Part shown: one piece after another, positions 1 through 5,334 of the stretch
Layout: each line of letters starts with the position of its first letter
Numbering within the stretch: position 1 is the first letter of the stretch
Source of the DNA: Pseudomonadota bacterium
GTDB lineage: Bacteria > Chloroflexota > UBA6077 > JAJPHF01
Direction of reading: 5' to 3'
DNA: 6,378 bases
Assembly: GCA_021325365.1 (NCBI GenBank)
Contig: JAJPHF010000131.1
Location: forward strand, 1-6,378
Program-made: the position numbers and the translations under genes
Notes under the pieces: generated by a model
Databases searched by the model: none
Seen by the model: the letters and a program-made list of their open reading frames with translations, nothing else
Told to the model about the DNA's origin: nothing

Positions 1-1119
1 CAGCGCGGCGACGACGTCGACCTGTACAAGTTCCCCACGCCGCAGTGGCACCCGGACGACGGCGGCCGCTTCATCGGCACGGCGTCGCTGAACATCATGC
101 GCGACCCCGACACCGGCGTGGTCAACCTGGGCACCTACCGCAACATGATCCAGGACCGCAACCACCTCGGGGTGTGGATCTCGCCGGGCAAGCACGGCCG
201 CATCATCCGCGAGCGCTACCTCGCGCGCGGCGAGAAGGTGCCGATCTGCGTCTCGGTGGGGCACGACCCGCTGATCTTCATGGCCGCCTGCATCGAGGGC
301 CTGCCGCCGGACCTGTGCGAGTACGACTGGGCCGGCGGCGTCGTCGGCCGGCCGGTGCCGGTGATCCGCGCGCCGATCACGGGGCTGCCGATCCCCGCCC
401 ACGGCGAGATCGTCCTCGAGGGCTACATCGATCCGAACGACATGCGGCTCGAGGGGCCCTACGGCGAGTTCATGGGCTACTACGCCAGCGGCGCGCCGAC
501 CCTGCCAACGATCGAGGTGCAGGCCGTTTACCATCGCCGCGACCCGATCCTGCTCGGCTGCCCCCAGGGCAAGCCGCCGCACGAGGACAACCAGTTCCTG
601 GCCTACGCTCGCTCCTGCCTGATCTGGGACCAGCTCGAGCGGGCGGGCGTGCCAGACGTGCGCGGCGTGTGGTCGCCACCGCTGGCGGCCAACCGCTACA
701 TGACCGTCGTCTCGATCAAGCAGCGCTACCCGGGCCACGCCCGCCAGGTGGGAGTGCTGGCCGCGCAGGTCGGCGCCGTCGCCTACATGAGCCGCTACAT
801 CATCGTCGTGGACGAGGATGTGGACGTCTCGAACATGGACGAGGTGCTGTTCGCCGTGCTCACCCGCTCTGACCCCGAGCGCTCGATCGAGATCCTGAAG
901 CGCTGCTGGAGCGGCCCGCTCGACCCGGCCATCCCGCCGAAGGACCGCGGCTACAACTCGCGGGTCATCATCGACGCCTGCCGGCCGTGGGAGTGGCGCG
1001 ACGAGTTCCCGCCGCTGATCACCACCGCCGAGCGGGACCAGGCGATCCGCGCCAAGTGGGGCCACATCCTGGCCCCGACCCGCGGGCCCGTCCGCGCCGC
1101 CGAGCCGGCCGTAGTGTAG
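1..1119 (+). CDS. UbiD-family prenylated-FMN-dependent decarboxylase (5' partial)
   Basis: The reading frame is open from base 1 to the TAG at 1117-1119, giving 372 visible residues; the true start is upstream, so the internal ATG at 97 is not the start. UbiD enzymes reversibly (de)carboxylate aromatic or alpha,beta-unsaturated acids in the cytoplasm using prenylated FMN made by a UbiX partner, which is not in this window. Visible residues N42, R47, H65, E107, E151 and E156 have exactly the spacing I recall for Aspergillus niger Fdc1 N168, R173, H191, E233, E277 and E282 (constant offset 126). That covers the metal ligands and the catalytic R-E-E set; E151 and E156 lie in EGPYGE. The same offset implies that about 125 N-terminal residues are missing and the full length is near 500, normal for the family. 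The substrate cannot be read from the sequence. The next gene has its own promoter, so co-transcription is not supported. Confidence 0.95.
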   Translation, partial: QRGDDVDLYKFPTPQWHPDDGGRFIGTASLNIMRDPDTGVVNLGTYRNMIQDRNHLGVWISPGKHGRIIRERYLARGEKVPICVSVGHDPLIFMAACIEGLPPDLCEYDWAGGVVGRPVPVIRAPITGLPIPAHGEIVLEGYIDPNDMRLEGPYGEFMGYYASGAPTLPTIEVQAVYHRRDPILLGCPQGKPPHEDNQFLAYARSCLIWDQLERAGVPDVRGVWSPPLAANRYMTVVSIKQRYPGHARQVGVLAAQVGAVAYMSRYIIVVDEDVDVSNMDEVLFAVLTRSDPERSIEILKRCWSGPLDPAIPPKDRGYNSRVIIDACRPWEWRDEFPPLITTAERDQAIRAKWGHILAPTRGPVRAAEPAVV

Positions 1120-1187
1120 CGCCCCGGCCGCGGCCCGGCGCCGCTCCTCCCAGGGCCGGGCTCGGCTCGCCCCACACCGCGACCCAG

Positions 1188-1217
1188 GCGCCCCGCCGAC
1201 GACGATCGGCGGGGCGC
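1188..1217 (+). terminator. Hairpin terminator after UbiD gene
   Basis: There is a perfect 12-bp stem (1188-1199 with 1206-1217, GCGCCCCGCCGA arm) closing a six-base loop, 68 bases after the UbiD stop. No T-run follows, so it would be an atypical intrinsic terminator of the kind common in GC-rich genomes, or an RNA-stabilising 3' structure. Its position between a stop codon and the next promoter favours a terminator. Confidence 0.55.
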
Positions 1218-1257
1218 TCGCGCGTCCGCCACTGGGCTGGCGGCCCTGGCGCGTGGC

Positions 1258-1351
1258 CCGCAAGCGTGCCCGCGTGCCAGAGAAGTTGCCCTGCGCGTCC
1301 ACGGTAGCCGCGGCGCTGGCAGCTAGTCCGCAAGCGTGCTCGCGTGCCAGA
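1258..1351. repeat. Pair of 24-bp direct repeats, 70-bp period
   Basis: Bases 1258-1281 and 1328-1351 (both begin CCGCAAGCGTGC and end CGCGTGCCAGA) differ at only one position, 1270 C versus 1340 T. A shorter match (CTGGC) continues the alignment at 1246 and 1316. An inverted, shorter form, CTGGCACGTG at 1374-1383, faces the second copy, whose end at 1341-1350 is CGCGTGCCAG. The repeats lie about 100-200 bases upstream of the promoter at 1453-1481. They could be regulator-binding sites or remnants of a dispersed intergenic repeat; the sequence does not decide between these. Confidence 0.7.
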
Positions 1352-1452
1352 TCGTGGGACCGGCTGGGCGGCACTGGCACGTGGCCTGCATGGGCACGAC
1401 GAAGGTGGGCCGCGTGGCGGGGCGTGGCGGCCGGCCAGTGTGACCGAAACCA

Positions 1453-1481
1453 CTGTCCGGCCCGCCGGCCCTTGCTATGAT
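1453..1481 (+). promoter_or_regulatory. Promoter of the DUF6282-like gene
   Basis: A TATGAT -10 box at 1476-1481 lies 17 bp downstream of a partial -35 box, CTGTCC (1453-1458, 3 of 6 consensus bases). An AT-rich hexamer stands out in this very GC-rich region. Transcription would begin near 1488 and leave a leader of about 115 bases before the ATG at 1604. Confidence 0.6.
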
Positions 1482-1603
1482 TCTCGTAGAGAGATCGCAC
1501 GCCGGCGGAAGCCAGGGCGAGCCGTGCAACGACGCGCGGGCACCGCCACCCGCCGGCGCCCGCAGTCGTGGCGCAACGAGGCGCCGCGGGAAAGGGCCGT
1601 TCC

Positions 1604-2602
1604 ATGATCGATCGCCGCGTTCGTCGCGCCTATGAAGTCCGCTTCGGCGTCGACTTCGAGCCATTCTCCCCCGAGGCGCCCGCCCTCGCCGGCCTGGTGG
1701 ACGTGCACGCGCACGGCCACGCCGGCCAGCAGGATCCGGTCGCCGTCTCGCGCCTGGCCAGCCGCGCCGGCATGGCGGGCATCCTCTGGAAGACGATCGG
1801 CAACCCGCGCGTCCCCTGGATCGCCTACCACGCCCTGCGCGAGGCCATCGCCCGCTGGGCCGACGCCGAGCAGGTCGCGCCCGTGGCGCTGGCGTTCGGC
1901 GCCATGACCGAGACTCCCTTCGGCGGGCCCACGCTCGAGCGTGTCCGCATGGCCGTCGAGGAGGGCGCCGCGGCGATCTGGCTGCCGGTCATTACCAACG
2001 TGAACAGCCTGACCAAGGTCGGCGCGCCGGGCGCCTTCGCCGGCATCCCCGGCTACGTCGCGCCGATGACCGAGGAGGCGGCGCGCAGCCGAGGCGGCAT
2101 CTCGCTCACCGATGGCGGCCGGCTGCGACCGGAGGTGACGGACGTGATCCGCTACCTGGCCGACCAGGACGTGGCCCTCTTCTTCGGCCACGCCTCGCCC
2201 GACGAGGCGCTCGTCCTGGCCGAGGAGGTGCAGCGGATTGGCTTCCACAAGGCCGTCGTGGACCACCCCTACAGCCCGATCATCGGCCTGAACGTGGACC
2301 AGATGCGTCAGCTCACGGCGGCCGGCATTTACCTGAACTGGACCTACGACGAGCTGTCGCCGCTGCTCGGCGTGGACCCGCAGGACGTGGTGGCCGCGAT
2401 CGAGGCAGTCGGGCCGGAGCACTGCCTGCTCTCCAGCGACGCGGGCGATCCGGTGCTGCCGCATAGCGTGGAGAGCATGCGCCTGCTCACGGCCACGCTG
2501 GAGGCCTACGGGCTGCCGCGGGCGGCGATCCAGCGCATGGCCGCCACCAACCCGCGCCAGATCATGGGCCTGCCGGCCGACGCCCACGCCCGCGCGGCCT
2601 GA
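1604..2602 (+). CDS. Amidohydrolase-fold metal-dependent hydrolase, DUF6282-like
   Basis: This 332-residue protein starts at the ATG at 1604, preceded by GGGAAAGGG (1588-1596) seven bases upstream; a GTG at 1568 in the same frame has no better site. The sequence fits a TIM-barrel amidohydrolase. DVHAH near the N-terminus supplies the HxH metal pair (H35, H37), and GHAS (H196) and DHP (H221) fit the histidines of strands 5 and 6. SSDAG supplies the strand-8 aspartate (D279), and NPRQIMGL resembles the usual C-terminal NPA-type motif. K63 in LWK is a further candidate active-site residue. The general pattern, including the early HxH and following K, recalls DUF6282 proteins, whose reaction I do not know. 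A metal-dependent C-N or C-O hydrolase or a decarboxylase-like role is possible. It lies 484 bases after the UbiD-family gene but has its own promoter and terminator, so a pathway link is only a guess. Confidence 0.85.
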   Translation: MIDRRVRRAYEVRFGVDFEPFSPEAPALAGLVDVHAHGHAGQQDPVAVSRLASRAGMAGILWKTIGNPRVPWIAYHALREAIARWADAEQVAPVALAFGAMTETPFGGPTLERVRMAVEEGAAAIWLPVITNVNSLTKVGAPGAFAGIPGYVAPMTEEAARSRGGISLTDGGRLRPEVTDVIRYLADQDVALFFGHASPDEALVLAEEVQRIGFHKAVVDHPYSPIIGLNVDQMRQLTAAGIYLNWTYDELSPLLGVDPQDVVAAIEAVGPEHCLLSSDAGDPVLPHSVESMRLLTATLEAYGLPRAAIQRMAATNPRQIMGLPADAHARAA

Positions 2603-2625
2603 CTCCAGCCAGTCCCCCTTCCAGG

Positions 2626-2662
2626 CGAGCTCCCCGCGCTATGCGCGAGCGCGGGGGGCTCG
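2626..2662 (+). terminator. Intrinsic terminator after the hydrolase gene
   Basis: A stem of about 15 bp (2626-2640 with 2648-2662, one wobble pair) with a seven-base loop starts 23 bases after the stop codon. It is followed by the T-enriched stretch TTCGTCTCT (2663-2671). Confidence 0.75.
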
Positions 2663-2751
2663 TTCGTCTCTGCGAGCGGCGAGCGCGCGGGCCGCGGCGC
2701 TCGAAGCCGAGCACCTGGGCTCCCCCCGCTCAAAAGGGGCCTGGCCCGGCG

Positions 2752-2757
2752 TATAAT
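2752..2757 (+). promoter_or_regulatory. -10 box of the secreted-protein gene
   Basis: A perfect TATAAT (2752-2757) sits 68 bases upstream of the ATG at 2826. No good -35 is visible at 16-18 bp; the region around 2728-2735 reads CTCAAA-like. An activator or an alternative spacing may therefore be involved. Transcription would start near 2764, just before the leader hairpin. Confidence 0.6.
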
Positions 2758-2770
2758 GGCGCTGGTATGG

Positions 2771-2799
2771 GTGAGCGCGGGCCGGCGGCCCGCGCTCGC
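2771..2799 (+). promoter_or_regulatory. 5'-leader hairpin next to the ribosome binding site
   Basis: GAGCGCGGGCC (2773-2783) pairs perfectly with GGCCCGCGCTC (2787-2797) around a three-base loop. Two more pairs are possible at the base (2771 with 2799, and a wobble at 2772/2798). If transcription starts about 6-7 bases after the TATAAT, this hairpin is almost at the 5' end of the mRNA and ends 11 bases before the AGGAGG. It could stabilise the mRNA. It does not cover the ribosome binding site and lacks a T-run, so termination is less likely. Confidence 0.5.
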
Positions 2800-2825
2800 C
2801 TGCACGTAGAAGGAGGGGGGGGAAG

Positions 2826-3311
2826 ATGCTCCGCCGCTCACTACTCGGGGTGCTCGCGTTTTCGGCGCTCAGTCTGGCTACCGTGGCGAGTGTCGGCGCC
2901 AGCTCGGAGGAGGGGACTGCCGCGGCGATAGCGCCACCCACGGACGCGACCGTGCAGGCGACCAGCCCGCTGGGCTGCGGAGACTGCCAGATCGTCGTGG
3001 ACCCGTGTGAGTTCCTGCGGCAGTGCGAGCCCATGCCGATGCTCTGGCCGCCGAACCTCGGCCTGCACCCGACGGTGATCCGCGCCAACATCTTCAACTA
3101 CTACCCGAACGGTCCGCTGACCTGCATGGCCGACCGCCTGCACGGTCCCGCGGACTGCCGCAGCTCCGAAATGGGCTATGGCCAGGGCGGCATGCAGACG
3201 CCCCCGGACATGAACACGCCGCTGCCGGGCACCGGCCCGGGCGGCACGCAGGGCCCGCAGGGCCCACGCACGACGCCGGGCACCCCGGGCGCGGCCGGCA
3301 GCGGCGAATAG
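2826..3311 (+). CDS. Secreted six-cysteine protein with Gly/Pro-rich tail, unknown function
   Basis: I do not recognise this 161-residue protein. The start is well supported: AGGAGG at 2811-2816 runs into a run of eight G (2815-2822) just before the ATG. The N-terminus is a classic Sec signal peptide, with basic MLRR, a hydrophobic stretch to about residue 22, and a probable cut after VGA (residue 25). The mature part has a low-complexity Ala/Thr/Pro linker (26-48) and a core with six cysteines (51, 54, 61, 67, 100, 111) including a CxxC. An aromatic/proline segment lies around 74-95. The tail (about 117-161) is rich in Gly, Pro, Thr and Met and contains collagen-like GPQGP triplets. The even cysteine number suggests three disulfides outside the membrane. 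There is no LPXTG, lipobox or membrane anchor. It is a single-gene unit with its own promoter and terminator. Confidence 0.85.
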   Translation: MLRRSLLGVLAFSALSLATVASVGASSEEGTAAAIAPPTDATVQATSPLGCGDCQIVVDPCEFLRQCEPMPMLWPPNLGLHPTVIRANIFNYYPNGPLTCMADRLHGPADCRSSEMGYGQGGMQTPPDMNTPLPGTGPGGTQGPQGPRTTPGTPGAAGSGE

Positions 3312-3324
3312 CGAGCGCGGCACG

Positions 3325-3349
3325 GGGCCGGGGCGAAAGGCCCCGGCCC
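3325..3349 (+). terminator. Hairpin terminator after the secreted-protein gene
   Basis: GGGCCGGGGC (3325-3334) pairs perfectly with GCCCCGGCCC (3340-3349) around GAAAG, 13 bases after the stop. The stem is very stable, but no T-run follows. Confidence 0.65.
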
Positions 3350-3401
3350 TCAGCCGCTACTGCTACCGTCCCCGTCACCACCCACTACCGACGGTGCGTG
3401 A

Positions 3402-3432
3402 TTGGACGCGCCAGGCGCCTGTCCGTTACAAT
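3402..3432 (+). promoter_or_regulatory. Promoter of tRNA-Phe
   Basis: TTGGAC (3402-3407) and TACAAT (3427-3432) are separated by 19 bp, a little long. The -10 lies 19 bases before the mature tRNA start. Two copies of CCTGTCCG (3418-3425 and 3436-3443) bracket the -10 box. Confidence 0.55.
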
Positions 3433-3451
3433 TGTCCTGTCCGCGCTCCGA

Positions 3452-3524
3452 GCCAAGGTAGCTCAGTTGGTAGAGCACACGACTGAAAATCGTGGTGTCG
3501 GCAGTTCGATTCTGCCCCTTGGCA
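3452..3524 (+). tRNA. tRNA-Phe (anticodon GAA)
   Basis: A complete 73-base cloverleaf can be drawn. The acceptor stem GCCAAGG/CCTTGGC is perfect (3452-3458 with 3517-3523). The D stem is GCTC/GAGC, the anticodon stem CACGA/TCGTG carries loop CTGAAAA with anticodon GAA at 3485-3487, and the T stem GGCAG/CTGCC carries loop TTCGATT. The discriminator is A at 3524. The next bases are CCG, so the terminal CCA is not encoded and must be added after transcription. An integrase gene begins about 100 bases downstream on the opposite strand, making this tRNA the likely integration target. Confidence 0.97.
3500..3524. other. Candidate attachment site at the tRNA-Phe 3' end
   Basis: Tyrosine integrases often use the T-arm and acceptor end of a tRNA gene as the crossover region and restore the tRNA on insertion. 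The tRNA here is intact and the integrase lies immediately downstream, so the 3' part of the tRNA is the natural candidate. The exact limits are a guess, because the matching copy at the other end of the element is outside the window; I found no second copy inside it. Confidence 0.4.
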
Positions 3525-3553
3525 CCGAGTTTTTCCCGCAATGATGCCAGGAA

Positions 3554-3587
3554 AGAACCCCGCCGCTGTGGCGGGGTTCTGTTTGTT
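3554..3587 (+). terminator. Intrinsic terminator after tRNA-Phe
   Basis: AGAACCCCGCC (3554-3564) pairs perfectly with GGCGGGGTTCT (3570-3580) around a five-base loop and is followed by GTTTGTT. This is the best canonical terminator in the window. It ends 36 bases from the 3' end of the integrase gene, which reads toward it, and a short A-run on its left side (3552-3554) means it could weakly stop integrase transcripts too. If insertion occurred at the tRNA end, the element supplies this terminator. Confidence 0.9.
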
Positions 3588-3594
3588 CACCCTC

Positions 3595-3618
3595 TTGACA
3601 GCCACCGTGACAGCAACC
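3595..3618. repeat. 12-bp imperfect tandem repeat, possible integrase arm site
   Basis: TTGACAGCCACC (3595-3606) is followed directly by GTGACAGCAACC (3607-3618), matching at 10 of 12 positions. It sits between the tRNA terminator and the integrase stop codon. Lambda-type integrases with an N-terminal arm-binding region bind short direct repeats near the attachment core, so this is a plausible arm-type site; the assignment is inference. Confidence 0.4.
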
Positions 3619-3623
3619 CGGCG

Positions 3624-4787
3624 CTAAGTGGCCTGCCGGAGCGCCTGCTCGATGCGCGCCGCGGCCTGCTGGCGCGCCTGCCGGGTGAGGTGCCCGTACA
3701 CGTCGGACGTGATCTGCACGCCGCTATGCCCGAGCAGCTTCGAGACCTCGTGTAGGTCGGCGCCGGCGGCCAGGTGCAGCGAGGCGAACGTGTGCCGGTA
3801 GCGGTGCAGGTGGTGGTGCGGGATGCCGGCTCGCCCCAGCAGCGCCGCGGTGTGCCGCCAGAGGTTCGCGGGGTTGTACGGGGTCCCCACGCTCGACGGG
3901 AACACGAGCCCGTGCTCGCGCCAGGCCTCGCCGAGCTGCAGGCGGTGCGCCAGTTGGGCCACGCGGTGCCGCTGGAGCGCCTCCACGGCCATTGGGGCGA
4001 GCGGGATGATGCGCCGCCCCTGCGCGCGCTTGAGGGCGGTTAGCTCGCCGTGCTGGGCCTGGGCCCGCACGCGCAGCTCGCCGTGCTCCAGGTCCACGTC
4101 CTCCCACCGGAGCCCGAGCAGCTCGCCGCGGCGCAGCCCGGTAGCGAGCGCGACCACATAGAAGGCCTCCAGCGCGTCGCCCCGCGCCGCCGCCAGGAGC
4201 GCGTTGACGGTCTCGGGCTCCAGCGGCTCGACGGCGGGCCGCTCGACGCGGACGCCCTCCACCAGCTTCGCCACGTTCCGCTGGACGAGGCCTTGCCGCT
4301 GGGCGTGGGCGAGGGCGGCCCGCAGCACGGCGTGCGCGTACTGGATCGTGCGCGGGGCCTGCCGGCCCGCGCGCATCCCGCGCAGCCAGGTCTCGACGTG
4401 GTGGGGCTGCAGGTGCGCGAGCTTGTGCTGCCCGAGGTACGGGAGCAGGTCCTTCCGGACGCGCACCTCGTAGCCCAGGTAGGTGTTCAGGCGCCGCGCC
4501 GGCGGCTTCACGGCGACTTCGAGCCAATGGTTGAGCCACTGCGCGACCGTGAGCCGCTCGGGCACCGGCACGATGCCCTGCTGTAGGTCGGCCTGGACCC
4601 GGGTGAGGCGCGTGGCGACGGCGGCCCGGGTCGGGCCGTACAGGTACTTGCGGCGCAGGCGGCCGTGCGGGTCCGGTACCCATACCTGCCCGACCCAGCG
4701 CCCATCCTTCTTCCGCTGGTAAATGCTACCCTCGCCGTTCGCGCGCCTGGTCTTCTTGCCGCTCGCGCGGCGCGCTACACTGGTCAT
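3624..4787 (-). CDS. int: Tyrosine-recombinase integrase
   Basis: This complete 387-residue site-specific tyrosine recombinase would insert and excise the element at tRNA-Phe. The ATG at 4787 is preceded by GGAGG with a five-base spacer. The N-terminal ~60 residues (NGEGSIYQRKKDGRWVGQV and following) resemble the arm-type DNA-binding domain of lambda-like integrases. A helical SAM-like core-binding domain spans about 78-175, and the catalytic domain about 185-375. All catalytic residues are visible: R219 (TGLRRGE), K253 (LKRAQGRR), H328 and R331 (HRYRHTFAS), H354 (LLGHSG) and the nucleophile Y364 (SDVYGHL). Length is typical for the group. It lies downstream of the excisionase gene with a 67-base gap and probably shares its promoter; a hairpin in the gap may tune the ratio. 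Nothing suggests it is broken. Confidence 0.96.
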   Translation of the reverse strand: MTSVARRASGKKTRRANGEGSIYQRKKDGRWVGQVWVPDPHGRLRRKYLYGPTRAAVATRLTRVQADLQQGIVPVPERLTVAQWLNHWLEVAVKPPARRLNTYLGYEVRVRKDLLPYLGQHKLAHLQPHHVETWLRGMRAGRQAPRTIQYAHAVLRAALAHAQRQGLVQRNVAKLVEGVRVERPAVEPLEPETVNALLAAARGDALEAFYVVALATGLRRGELLGLRWEDVDLEHGELRVRAQAQHGELTALKRAQGRRIIPLAPMAVEALQRHRVAQLAHRLQLGEAWREHGLVFPSSVGTPYNPANLWRHTAALLGRAGIPHHHLHRYRHTFASLHLAAGADLHEVSKLLGHSGVQITSDVYGHLTRQARQQAAARIEQALRQAT

Positions 4788-4818
4788 GCGGGCCTCCTCT
4801 CAGCCATCAGGCTCGCCA

Positions 4819-4848
4819 GCCCCGGGCCGCTGGCGGCGGCGCCGGGGC
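4819..4848 (-). promoter_or_regulatory. Hairpin in the excisionase-integrase gap
   Basis: GCCCCGG (4819-4825) pairs with CCGGGGC (4842-4848), and an inner GCCGC (4826-4830) can pair with GCGGC (4836-4840), making a strong GC hairpin just after the excisionase stop. No T-run follows on the minus strand. It may partly attenuate read-through into the integrase gene or protect the excisionase mRNA. Confidence 0.35.
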
Positions 4849-4854
4849 ATCTAC

Positions 4855-5064
4855 TTACCTTGGGCGCGGCTTGGGTCCCGGGCGCAGCTTGCCCTGCTTG
4901 CGCCAGCGCTCGACCTCGGCGCGCGGGATCAGGTGCACCCGCGGGCTAAGCACCACTCCCTGCATCAGTCCATGTTGCAGGCGGTACTGGATAGTCCGCA
5001 GCGGCACGTCCAGGAACCTAGCAGCCTGGCCCGGGGTGAGGTACTCGCTCTCTTGCTCCGGCAT
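4855..5064 (-). CDS. Excisionase-family helix-turn-helix DNA-binding protein
   Basis: This 69-residue protein reads MPEQESEYLTPGQAARFLDV at its N-terminus, the classic opening of the MerR/excisionase-type winged helix-turn-helix. LTPGQAARFLDVP-RTIQYRL (about 9-29) forms the helix-turn-helix, the VVLSPRVHLIP segment the wing, and AEVERW the last helix. The tail is basic and Pro-rich (LRPGPKPRPR). Proteins of this type bind at attachment sites to bias recombination to excision, or act as repressors. I place the start at the ATG at 5064 rather than the upstream in-frame start at 5130. A TATGAT box at 5076-5071 would put the transcription start on or next to the 5064 ATG, and the extra 22 residues resemble no domain. 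The mRNA would then be leaderless. It is probably co-transcribed with the integrase gene. Confidence 0.85.
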   Translation of the reverse strand: MPEQESEYLTPGQAARFLDVPLRTIQYRLQHGLMQGVVLSPRVHLIPRAEVERWRKQGKLRPGPKPRPR

Positions 5065-5070
5065 GCGGAT

Positions 5071-5099
5071 ATCATAGCCATTGCTGCGCCTACACGCAA
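5071..5099 (-). promoter_or_regulatory. Promoter of the excisionase-integrase operon
   Basis: On the minus strand TTGCGT (5099-5094) and TATGAT (5076-5071) are exactly 17 bp apart. Six bases separate the -10 box from the excisionase ATG at 5064, the distance expected for a transcript that begins at the start codon. No Shine-Dalgarno sequence fits between them. Confidence 0.65.
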
Positions 5100-5229
5100 T
5101 ACCCTTTCGCACGCCGGGGGGAGGCGGCAACGCTTGCTCGTCTCGGGGCGGGCGCGTGGCGCGTGTGGTGGCGGCGATAAAGGGGCTCGGCCAGAACCGG
5201 CAGCCGTGCGGTCGCTGTGTCGCGCTTCA

Positions 5230-5259
5230 CTGTCGTTTCGCGCCCCGCTCAGCTATCAT
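5230..5259 (+). promoter_or_regulatory. Divergent promoter toward the unknown gene pair
   Basis: TATCAT (5254-5259) follows a partial -35, CTGTCG (5230-5235), with an 18-bp spacer. The -10 is five of six consensus bases and stands out in GC-rich DNA; the -35 is weak. It drives away from the excisionase operon, and about 150 bases separate the two promoters. Confidence 0.45.
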
Positions 5260-5265
5260 GGCGGC

Positions 5266-5334
5266 GTGGGGTGGCCGGCCGCCCCACCTGGCACGCTGGC
5301 TGCTGGAGTGACGATGCGTGAGCACCGCGCGTGA
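5266..5334 (+). CDS. Possible leaderless 22-codon leader ORF overlapping the next gene
   Basis: A GTG at 5266 lies six bases after the TATCAT box, the same distance as for the leaderless excisionase start on the other strand. It opens a 22-codon frame (beginning MGWPAAPPG, ending MREHRA) whose TGA at 5332-5334 overlaps the GTG start at 5331 as GTGA. An internal ATG at 5314, preceded by GGAG (5305-5308), could start a six-codon version. Either would couple translation to the following gene, which has no clear ribosome binding site of its own. No peptide family is recognisable, so this is a regulatory leader at most. Confidence 0.35.
   Translation: MGWPAAPPGTLAAGVTMREHRA

Larger units (their letters stand above)
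1120..1603. other. Intergenic region between UbiD gene and DUF6282-like gene
   Basis: This 484-base stretch has no credible gene. It holds a terminator hairpin (1188-1217), two near-identical 24-base direct repeats (1258-1281 and 1328-1351) with an inverted partial copy near 1374-1383, a short tandem GCGTGGCGG pair (1412-1420 and 1422-1430), a promoter (1453-1481) and a leader of about 115 bases. The leader can fold into a GC-rich hairpin at 1536-1563 (GCGGG with CCCGC outside, CGCC with GGCG inside). The open frames here on both strands are arginine/alanine-rich, typical of chance frames in GC-rich DNA. I do not recognise a riboswitch or an RNA gene. Confidence 0.6.

Noticed and set aside
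97..99. ATG as the start of the UbiD-family protein
   Set aside because: The frame is open to base 1, and the 32 codons upstream encode conserved UbiD sequence (for example FPTPQWHPDDGGRFIGT), so the gene is truncated by the window.
45..872. A 275-codon plus-strand frame overlapping the UbiD gene
   Set aside because: It is Arg-rich with no recognisable fold, while the overlapping frame has the full UbiD active site.
1019..1453. Open frames on both strands in the 1120-1600 intergenic region
   Set aside because: All are Arg/Ala/Pro/Gly-rich, start within other genes or the terminator hairpin and lack ribosome binding sites.
1568..1570. GTG as an earlier start for the DUF6282-like gene
   Set aside because: The ATG at 1604 has a good purine-rich site seven bases upstream; the GTG would add 12 residues with no family support.
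1475..2587. A 370-codon open frame on the minus strand opposite the DUF6282-like gene
   Set aside because: It is the mirror of a well-supported gene in very GC-rich DNA. Its product is a His/Arg/Gly-rich low-complexity chain with no domain, and the plus-strand frame has the metal-binding motifs.
3724..4683. A 319-codon minus-strand frame and 178-codon plus-strand frame (4050-4586) inside the integrase
   Set aside because: Both overlap the integrase, whose catalytic residues are all present; their products are Arg/Ala/Pro-rich shadows.
5065..5130. Upstream extension of the excisionase gene to 5130
   Set aside because: The region contains the -35/-10 promoter elements reading toward 5064, and the added residues resemble no domain.
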